A DNA stretch of 64,000 nucleotides, from positions 48,409 through 112,408 of the forward strand of contig QAOA01007631.1 of the NCBI GenBank assembly GCA_003255065.1, read 5' to 3'. This document shows, piece after piece, positions 49,073 to 64,000 of the stretch (within the stretch, counting starts at the first letter, position 1; each line of letters opens with the position of its first letter). Both the position numbers and the translations under genes were made by a program. Origin of the DNA: Cercis canadensis (lineage: Eukaryota > Streptophyta > Magnoliopsida > Fabales > Fabaceae). Under the pieces are notes generated by a model. The model worked only from the letters and a program-made list of their open reading frames with translations. It was not told the DNA's origin and did no database searches.

Positions 49073-50764
49073 ATGGCGGCAAGCATACAATACCGTTTCC
49101 CTTGGTGCGCTGCTTCTCTCTCATCCTCCCAAGCTCACAAACCTCACCTACCTATTCACATCCTTTGCTCCAACTCCTTCCACCCATTGACCGCTTCCAA
49201 GCTAAACCCTTCCATTAGAGTCTCAAGGTTACCATCCAAAACCCTGTTCTAGGGTTTATCATTTTTGTGTTTGGTTTTAAATTTCACCCTTTTTGTTTCC
49301 ATTTTTCTTAATTTGAGCTCTTCAGATATTTAATGTGAAACTATAACTGCAAATTTTTATATTTCAGGTCGAAAATTTTTCGTGCTGAAGCAGCAGCACC
49401 AAAGCTCGCCCGTCGGGTATTTAGGGTTCGTGGGTCGGTGGATGATAATGCTGTGGCTAGTCCAGAACCAGAATCAGATAATTCAGAAGCGGTTTGTGAG
49501 TTTAGTTAATCATTATTCTAATTTTATTTGATTCCTATTTAATAGTGTTTGGGGGGGGGGGGGAAGAAAAATCAGTTCTTGTGCATATTGGGTTGTGGTT
49601 TTCTGCTTTTTCTGACCTTGTGATTGATGCTGAAGGAAAATTTGTTTAGTAATTATATGGTTTTTTCCAGTTTTAAAAGAAAAAAAAATGGTAAGACTCA
49701 GTTTGTTGCTTAAAAGTATTTGTCATAGAGAAATTGTGATGGGCTTTGAAACTCATTGCTTTTATAGAAGCTGTATTGTAAATCAGAGTGACCATGATTA
49801 AGTATATCTATCTCCTCTTATAATTTCTGCTACGCCCGATTATTGCATTGAACTTATTGGTAGAGACCGAGCTTTATATGCTTTGTGGATGTTGCTTTTT
49901 CTCAAATTCTTTGATCTCAATATATTAATGGCAAATCCCATGTGCAGGGTGCTACTATTGACTTAAGACTTCCAAGAAGGAGTTTGCTTGTACAGTTTAC
50001 TTGCGACTTATGTGGTGAAAAGACAAAGAGGCTTGTAAACCGATTAGCTTATGAAAGGGGAGTTATCTTTGTACAGGTATATATTATTTCTTGATCCATG
50101 TAATGGTGTGATATGTATATTAAATCAGTATGTTTCATTATATGGTTGGAAAGAAAATAGGTGTCTATGTGCATTCAGACATGCATGTATTACCATATAT
50201 GCATTTGAAATTCAAGACCACGTTTGTTGGAGTGTGGCCTTGTGTTAGTTGCCCTTTCTGATTTACACACAAAGTCAAGTTTCTGTATAGGAGGATATTA
50301 AAGTGGAACACAAATATCTTCCTCCCAAGAAACTTCCCCACAAGTTGCCATTTTCTTATTTGAATTTGGTGATTGTCACATACAAAGACAGTAACTCAGG
50401 CTGCATTGCAGCATGTTGGCCAGTTCTGAAAATTCAGCTATTTGTGAAACATCTAACACATTGGATTTGTGCAATTGTGCGTGGGTCTGTATGTGTATTG
50501 TTTTCACCATGTTATTGCTAAGTCTTACTTTTTTTATTGGAAAACCTTATTGGTGAAGGCCATGCTGATTGTTTGTGCATTTCATGATTCTTGATAGCCG
50601 TCCCAAGTCCTGATATAGATATTATGTAATGGTTTATTCTCTTGTGAGTAATTGGATGTACATTTTTCTAGTGTGCAGGATGTCTTCGGCATCACAAATT
50701 AGTTGATAACCTTGGTCTTATCACAGAGTATGACTTTCGGGAGGAAACCAACATGGAATCATAA
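49073..50764 (+). CDS. DNL/Zim17-type zinc ribbon protein (organellar Hsp70 escort family), 4 exons, 166 aa
   Basis: Exons: 49073-49227, 49368-49491, 49948-50076 and 50672-50764, all GT-AG, stop TAA at 50762. Zim17/HEP proteins keep mitochondrial or plastid Hsp70 soluble. The zinc ribbon has Cys112-x-x-Cys115 (CDLCGEKTKR) and Cys137-x-x-Cys140 (CAGCLRHH), followed by the family signature DNLG at 148-151. The second CxxC begins exon 4; the acceptor TTCTAG directly before TGTGCA is needed to keep it. The N-terminal 50 residues are Ser/basic with few acids, as in a transit peptide. An acidic linker (PEPESDNSE) precedes the domain. A plastid or mitochondrial location is inferred. A run of 14 G lies in intron 2 (about 49549-49562). 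From memory the Arabidopsis neighbour of PHO1;H1 is the same family (At1g68730). Confidence 0.93.
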
Positions 50765-51013
50765 ATAGATCAAGTTTGATAATGTAATTATAAACATTGT
50801 TATGTTTCTACATATCTTTTCCTGATTAATGTCATAACCTGAAATTCATATTCATTCATGTTTCCAGTAAAATATACAAAAAAGAAATTAATACCAAAAT
50901 GTCTACACTCATAGGTGTAATAAATCATTATTCACCTATACATATGAAATGATTTAATATTTTGCAAACCAAATAATTGTTTAAAGTGAGTCCATGATCA
51001 ATAAATGAAACAG

Positions 51014-52103
51014 CTAGCAGCTGTAGCCATTGATAGCAAGCAAAATGGCAATAGCAAGTCCAGTTGTTGCCCATATCCCAGACATTCTCCCAACCTGCTG
51101 ATGATATGATGGTGCACCATTCTGTGAAATAAAATACAGGAAATGTGATCAAAACAATGTTATGCTGATAAAAAAGTATTCATAAATTGAAACTATATGT
51201 TATTTAACAGAACAAAAGCATTACCGCATCCAAACTTGGTGCTGGTGCTGGTGTATCTTCTGTAGTATCCGTTGTACTAGTATCAGTTAGTGGTGCTGGG
51301 GGACTATGAGTTCGAATTCGAACAGTTGGCGCTGGTGCTGGTGCATCTAGATCTTGTTCTGGATGTCTCTTGTGCTTGTGTCTATGTTTTCTTTTCTTGT
51401 GCTTGGGGGGAGCCGGTGTTGGTGCTTCTGTTTCCGGTGCTTGTGCTGGTGTTTGTGTTATTGGTGCTGGTGCTGGTGGGGTGTTTGATGGTGAAGGAAC
51501 TGGTGATGCTACTGGTGCTTTCTTTGCTGGTGCTGGAGCTGATGCGGGCGTTTCCTTAGTTGGTGCTGGTGCTGGAGGTGTTTGAACTGGTGTTGGGGCT
51601 ACCTTTGGTGGTGGTAATGGTGGTGGTGAAGCAACTGGTGGCGGTGGTAATGGTGGTGGCAGAGTGGGAGCTGAGGCAGGTGGACTTTGTGGTGGTAGTG
51701 GTGGTGGAATTTGAGGGGGTTGAACCTTTGGGCTTGAAGCAGGTGTTACCTTGGGACTTGGTGTTGGCGATTTCACTGGAGCAGACTTGGGAGTTGGTGA
51801 TTTCACAGGAGCAGAACTGGGAGTTGTTACTGCATTTGAAGGTGGCTGTGTCGTTGTAGGTGGTTTGCCAGAAGTGGGAGAGGTTGCTGCCACAATGGGA
51901 GCTTGTGCAGCCACCGATGGTGTGCCAGAAGAGGGAGGATTTGCAGTTGGCAACTTGGAGGGTGCAGCCGGAGTTGCGGTTGGCAGGTTGGACGGGGCTG
52001 CCGGTTTTGTAGTTGGCAATGCTGCTGGTACTTGAGCATTGATTAGGGCTAGGGAGCAGCAGAGACAAGCTAGAGTGAATGGCCACAACATTGCAGCAGC
52101 CAT
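51014..52103 (-). CDS. AGP19: Lysine-rich classical arabinogalactan protein (AGP17/18/19 type), 2 exons, 328 aa
   Basis: Exon 1 is 52103-51225 and exon 2 is 51121-51014, GT-AG. A signal peptide (LACLCCSLALINAQ) leads a Pro/Ala/Ser/Thr-rich body with AP, SP and TP repeats for hydroxyproline O-glycosylation. PPPLPPPP tracts near residues 145-170 resemble extensin-like motifs. The diagnostic short Lys/His-rich block follows (KHKKRKHRHKHKRH, about residues 235-248), then APAPAP again. The second exon supplies the GPI-anchor signal: a small linker (NGAPSYHQQVGRMSG) and a hydrophobic tail (GLAIAILLAI). These proteins sit on the plasma membrane outer face or in the wall. The symbol rests mainly on position between a Zim17-type gene and TADA, as AGP19 is in Arabidopsis; AGP18-like is an alternative. 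Confidence 0.93.
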
Positions 52104-53013
52104 TCTGGGATGGGAATTGGTATCAGAGTTAGCTTCTTATTTATGGATTATGAAAAGGCTTAGAAGGTTGAGAAGTACTGTGGAGATCTGGAGGAAGGAG
52201 AGAAGTACCTTTCATATGATTGCTACATCCCCACCAATGATCTAACATGTAACTTAACCAACGTAAATCCTAGGTGCTATTAGCAGAAACACCCCCTGTG
52301 CATAAAGGGCCTCTGAATTTTACAATTTTCGTCTCTTTTTCTGAATTAAACTCGTACCTATCCTAATGTCAAATTATTGCCTGCACTGTTGTTTATGCTT
52401 CATAGATGCTTCTCTTTTATTGTTTGTAATCTTACTTTCATGTATTAAGAGGGGGTAAAAGGTTGCGTGAAAAGGAATGGGAGAACAAGGGAACAAGCAA
52501 TACAAGTAAGATTGCATATTATTGAGAACAAAATTTCACCTATAGCATTTACCACACTCATCAATTGATTCTACATGTGACCAATATGCTAGTACGCAGT
52601 CTACATTTTCAGTTAATATCTGATGGCCCAAGATACCAATTTGATGTGAAGTTTCAGCAATACTTAAAACGACCAACATAGTTCTAGATTTCTCTTACTT
52701 GCAATTTAACTCCCCCAAAATTCCGAAAGGGCCAAAGCAAAATACGAAATGGCCAACGCACCGTATGAAATCATTACAACTTTGTCATAGTCTTCACCAA
52801 ACACTCAAGATTAGAATTCTTAACTGGACAATGATTCTTGACCACGGTGGTTAGCCTCGTACTGATATACTGTCCATGTCAACTTAAGTTACTTGATTAT
52901 GACTTAAGAGAAAAATTGAATATGGACTTTTGACTATGATGATTGATCATCCTAGAGGATTTATTTGGAGATGCCAATTAATTTGAAACTTTAAGAAACA
53001 TAACCATCTGCTT
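52104..53013. other. AGP promoter region and TADA downstream spacer
   Basis: No gene is visible. On the minus strand a TATA-like CCATAAATAAG lies at about 52136-52146, roughly 35 bp before the AGP ATG. That distance would allow only a very short 5' UTR, so the assignment is weak. Confidence 0.4.
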
Positions 53014-59033
<6,020 letters not shown>

Positions 59034-59360
59034 ATTGGTGTGCGTCTTCCCAGCAAGGGGAGAAAAAATCTTACCTTGATGTGAAAAATGGAATCTTTGA
59101 GCTGCTATTGAGCTACAACCAAAAGGGCAACCATGTCAGAGTAGGTAGATTAAGATTAGAAATGCTCATATTAGAGCGCCACGCATGTAACTGGGTTCAC
59201 AAACTGAGATTGGGAAAAGCAGAAACTGGGGAACAAGGTGGCGGTGAATCGATCTGGCACTCAGGTATGCAACGGAACGATGGAAGCATAGCCATCATGG
59301 GCCCATTGTGGCTAGTGCTCTGTCCAGAGTGTACGCTTCTGCTTTCTTTCTCATCTTCAT

Positions 59361-60093
59361 ATTCTGGGTGTAAGCAAAGCACTGTGTAAGCTACATTGAT
59401 TATGTTAAAATACGACGTCGTAAGTGAAAGGCCCGAACTACCTTTGTTTTCTTTGGGCCATCCAAACTACTTAATTGGAATCATTTGCAATTCGACGCTA
59501 CAGATCCATAAAGCGGAGATATAAGATCCTATGAAGAGATGTCTACATATGATTCGATGGATGCATAAAGCCCATGCCAGTTTGTTTTGGATTAAAATCC
59601 AACAGAGACTGCATAAATCTCAACTATTCTGTCTCTCCAATTTTTTTTCTTCAGAGTCAGTGTATTCTTTCTTGGCAGCTTTCGCGGATCAAAATTATAA
59701 GTCCTTTTTCAAGAAATTTTAAAGGTNATTCTGGGTGTAAGCAAAGCACTGTGTAAGCTACATTGATTATGTTAAAATACGACGTCGTAAGTGAAAGGCC
59801 CGAACTACCTTTGTTTTCTTTGGGCCATCCAAACTACTTAATTGGAATCATTTGCAATTCGACGCTACAGATCCATAAAGCGGAGATATAAGATCCTATG
59901 AAGAGATGTCTACATATGATTCGATGGATGCATAAAGCCCATGCCATTTTGTTTTGGATTAAAATCCAACAGAGACTGCATAAATCTCAACTATTCTGTC
60001 TCTCCAAATTTTTTTCTTCAGAGTCAGTGTATTCTTTCTTGGCAGCTTTCGCGTATCAAAATTATAAGTCCTTTTTCAAGAAATTTTAAAGGT
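59361..60093. repeat. 366-bp direct duplication around a single N (likely assembly overlap)
   Basis: 59361-59726 and 59728-60093 match almost perfectly around N at 59727. It lies 5' of TADA, so the length of the TADA upstream region in this assembly is inflated. Both copies hold the same small reading frame, which has no recognisable homology. Confidence 0.8.
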
Positions 60094-63000
60094 GATGCTA
60101 GAGGTTTTATTCTTCTTTCTCATGTATTCTCATCTCTTTTTCCCAGTACATTAGGCTTTATTGTAACCCAAAAAAAAAAAGGAAAAAATTTCTTTAGATG
60201 TTAGCCTAAAATTTTGAAATTTATTAATTTAGATGAACTTATATATTGTATCTTTACTACTCGGCCAAACTTTTGAAGATTCTATCCCTTTAATACTATT
60301 GAAAACATATGATCATGTGAATGTGATATTAGGTTTAGGAGAAAATTTCTCATAAGCAAACAGAAAGAAAATACCCTTGATACTTGGTAGGATTGCAAGC
60401 GGTGAACATGCAGTCATCAAACACATTGTATATATATCCACCTCTATTTTAAGCTTATAAGCAAATCCTAGAATCACATGGAATGTATCTTTGATTCAAT
60501 ATTGTTTTCACGTTAGAACGAAACCAACCCTCAAACGTATTTTTATTTTTGATGATTGATTAAAATGAATCAAACTTGAAAGGCTTCTTCATCTGAGCTA
60601 ACAAAAACATGTTTAATTGTATACGAGTTTAACTCTAAGAGGTGCCTAAATAATGGGAATTTTTGTCATTCAACGACAGTTTACTCTCTGAAAACACAAT
60701 CTTAATTGTAACAATTAGGAGTTAATAGTTTTCAATGTGACATATAGTTTGGATTGATCTCACATTTGTTGTCAATCATTTTAGCCCAAATGGCAATGGA
60801 TTTAGTAGTTTCATTAAAATAACTAAAACTTGCAACCAACCTTCTAACCTCTTTCTACTTGTTTTGACTTGAAAACACGAAATGATAGACAGATATTCAT
60901 GCCTTATCCATGTAAATATAAAATTGAGTGAAATATTTCTTGACTCCCACGATTCCATTCCATCTCTTTCCAAACAGCATTGCCACATCAAACTCTAGTG
61001 AAAGCTATTTTTTTCAATTTAATATAAATATATATAAAACTATAACTCAATAATTTTATGTGCCAGATTTTGTAATGATTGTCAACTCTCTGATCACATA
61101 ATCACGTAACATAATAAATAGTTGATTTTTTTGGCTATTTTATAGCATCTTTCCCACCATTGACGTAACCTATAATAGACCCACCAACTACAACACACAC
61201 TTGTATTTGTTTTCTTCTCAACTAGGGCATATGTAGGTATGTAAGGTCCTCATAATGGAAGTCAAGTTTCTCTAATGAATATCATTTTTAGATAACTTTG
61301 TTCATTCATCCATATGCTTTGTCTTTATAACTGGTATGTGTTTGCATAGTTGTCGGTAAAGCTCTGATCCTCTCAGTGAACAAGATTTTAGTGGTACCCC
61401 GCACCAAGTTTTAAATTATTTTCTTCTTAAAGTTTTTGAATGTCATAATTGATTAGGTAGCAAAAGATCAGGATGATAATCTAGTACCTACTGCTTAATA
61501 TTCCTCAACTTTAGATATATTGTAACAAAAACAAATTCTATGTGGCATTTTGATTTTTTTTTTTTTATTTATGGTCTAGCCCTAATTTTTAGATGGAGCT
61601 AGATTTACCAAATTTAAGAGGAGTCATTCTTACTTTAGGAGTCTTGTTCTCGAAAAACTCACAACTATACTTTTGTGTGAGAGAGTATTTTAAGACTCTC
61701 ATTTTATCAATAAAAGACCTCAAAACAAGACAATTTTTTTTGTGAGAAAAGTCTTGTAATCAACTGATCTATAACGCAGTTTGTAGCATTTTGATTTCTA
61801 TTTCTTCAAACTTAGTATTTCCTTTTTAAATTAATGGGGTAGTTGGCACACACTTTTTAATCTCTGCTGACGATGGAAAAATTAGGTCACACTAAACATT
61901 TCCACTCACTTGGTGCACAATCTTTTTCCTTTTTCAATTATCAATGTGTCGCATTTTATTCGAATAGAAAAACTAAATTTGAAGCACTTGGTCCATGCAA
62001 CAGCCAACAGTATTTGAGGCTAGTTTTTTTTTTTTTTTTTGTTGCTAACTATCTATCTGCCATCTTAAAATATTTTTATTTTCATTTTCTTTGTCATGAA
62101 GGTCCACCTCAATAGTTTAGGAACAACTTTAGTTCAGTAAAACATGTTTTTAGTTATAAAGTTTGGTCTTTTCACTTTTTGTTCCCTAATTCGAATATCT
62201 TTGATTGCAAATGTAATAACTGTTTATCTCCTGACAAAACAAAAAAAAAAGATCCATCTCAATATTTAAGTATTGGGTGGTTTTTCATAGAAAATCATGT
62301 GTTTAAATCTCATTGGAATTGTATGAGATAAAATTATGGGTGGGATAGGTGAAAAAAAAAATTCATTTGTTAAATCATGAGTAAATTTTTTAGCTAGAAG
62401 AAATATTAGAGGATAAGAATTCAAACTTAAGACCCAATTTTATCATAGATTACTTGGACTAGTGCTATTTATGCTGTAAAAATTATTTAAGTAATTTGGA
62501 GTTTCAAATACCTCTTTCTAACATAAGACGGGATAAAAGATTTTTGGGTATATCTTACCTGTGGATGTGATATTCGCATAATATATGGTATAATATTCTT
62601 TGGTATTAATCTGAATAATCCCTCTATCTATCAAATTTCCATTTCATGAATGTTTCTGATAAGTTAAAGATAATTAAATACTTATTAAATAGTCTGTGAT
62701 CAAGTGATATATATTACTATTAAAATTATTTTTAGAACTTATGAATTTTATATTTGAATTCAAATTTGTAATTAAAATATAAAAAAAAATTTAAAAAAAA
62801 AAAAAAATTGACTTTCACTTCATGTTTTTGAGTCAAAATAAAAATTATGCCTTTATTAATTTTCTTTTTCACAAAGTTTAGAAATTTTCATTGAACTCCT
62901 CTCTTTTTTTTTCTCAAACTTCCCTTCGGGGTTATTAAAAAGTGGTTTGGTTTTGATGAGTGTGGGATCCATCTCCAATTTCCATGGTCTGGTGTATGAG

Positions 63001-64000
63001 GAACAAAAGACTTAAGAGAATGGTGCCCTTGGACCCATAAGATGGTACACATGTTAAAATCACAGTTCTAGGCAAAGATGGTATCTCGGTTTCAATTAAA
63101 GTGCACCAAATTAGCACTGTTTCTTCGATGTGAAATGTGCTTTATAATCTCAATTCTCAATTCTCAATTCTCAACTCTTGCAACCACTGCCAAACCCCAA
63201 ACCACACGCAAAAACATGAGCTTTGTTCCAGCTCTCTTTGCTTGTCACTTTCTATCCCACGTCCTCTAAAACCACTATGCTTCATAATCTGAAAAGGAAT
63301 AAAGCAATATGTTGCTGTTTTTATTATCATCATCAAAAAGTTATAGAGTTTGCTTAACATGGAGCCCTGCAAAATGCGAATGAAAAATCAAATAAATTTG
63401 TATCCCTATTTTTTCATCTTTCTCTTTTTTACCATCCCAACAAACATACCTATATATATAGAGAGAGAGAGAGAGTGTTGTAAGAAATGGTTAACTTGCA
63501 TATTAAGTTAATATTTTTTGGGAAGGTGGAGGAAAAATAAATAAACCTAGAAACAAAATGAGTTGACAAATCACTTAATTAATCATGAAATATATAATCT
63601 AATCCTTTTTCTTTTCTTGAAGATGATAATTTCTTGGTTGAAATTCTTGGAAACCAACAAGTATCATGTCCTTAGACTCTTGGTGCTAAATTAATCAACA
63701 CAAGTAACATGAGGCGTGGAAATAGTTAACTTCTATCAAAAGTGGAAACTATTACAAAGAAGACCATATTTCTAATCTGAAGGGACTTTTAGGAATAATG
63801 AATAGAAAACTTGAAACTAGACTTGAGACTCATATAGTAAGTCTGTTACACTAAAATTCATCAGTGTCTTTGTCATATCAATGCTAATTAGTCAATTTTT
63901 GGGTCACCCTCCACTTTGAAGCTTGACGACAAACAAGATAAGCTTTTGGGGTTTCAAGTAACCCAACCACGAAACCCAAATATGGAATTATAAGAATTTT
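60094..64000. other. AT-rich spacer at the right end
   Basis: No exon chain or known protein was found. 62265-62350 has a faint SINE-like look (GTGTTTAAATCTC followed by an A-rich tail). The small reading frames at 60776 (-) and 63078 (+) show no family features. Confidence 0.5.
63451..63475. repeat. (TA)n(GA)n microsatellite
   Basis: A short TA run joined to a GA run. Confidence 0.9.

Noticed and set aside
51290-52086. Overlapping frames antisense to or shifted from the AGP exon
   Set aside because: The Pro/Ala/Ser-rich AGP sequence is depleted of stops in other frames. The AGP frame alone has a signal peptide, a Lys-rich block and a GPI signal.

Overview
The window is nuclear DNA from a eudicot plant. 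The genes have many short introns with GT-AG borders, the spacers are AT-rich, and every recognisable protein is a plant family member: an ABCG half-transporter, isoprenylcysteine methylesterase, PHO1, a Zim17-type zinc ribbon, a Lys-rich arabinogalactan protein and plastid TADA. Nothing in it is prokaryotic. The species cannot be named from the sequence alone.

Layout. 1-1467: 3' end of an ABCG transporter gene (+). 3438-7951: a tandem pair of tiny Lys/Pro/Ala-rich genes (+), each of two exons; the intron of the second is swollen by a Mutator-like non-autonomous element. 8029-16720: a diverged tandem duplication of about 4 kb per unit, carrying two decayed copies of an F-box/DUF295 gene (-). 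16728-23682: an 11-exon prenylcysteine methylesterase gene (-). 23700-40600: about 17 kb with no convincing gene, holding a Copia LTR-PBS remnant, hairpin elements and microsatellites. 40750-45909: a 14-exon PHO1;H1-type phosphate exporter gene (+). 47319-48168: a Mutator-like element with 105-bp inverted ends, a 9-bp target duplication and an internal CACGGTTT minisatellite. 49073-50764: a DNL/Zim17 zinc ribbon gene (+). 51014-52103: a Lys-rich AGP (-). 53014-59033: TADA, the plastid tRNA-Arg adenosine deaminase (-). 59034-64000: no convincing gene.

The right half (PHO1;H1, zinc ribbon, Lys-rich AGP, TADA) has, from memory, the same gene order as Arabidopsis At1g68740, At1g68730, At1g68725 and At1g68720, so it looks like an old conserved block. 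Its genes act in separate processes: phosphate loading, organellar Hsp70 upkeep, cell wall/plasma membrane glycoprotein, and plastid tRNA editing. They do not form a pathway.

Assembly quality matters here. There are twelve single-N positions. Most are flanked by near-identical direct copies of 24 to 366 bp, which is what unmerged contig overlaps look like. These 'repeats' should not be read as biology. I did not find a clear undescribed biological system. The most unusual items are the minisatellite-bearing Mutator-like element, the group of long-TIR elements with 9-10 bp target duplications, the small Lys-rich gene pair, and the F-box/DUF295 tandem copies that have lost complementary parts.
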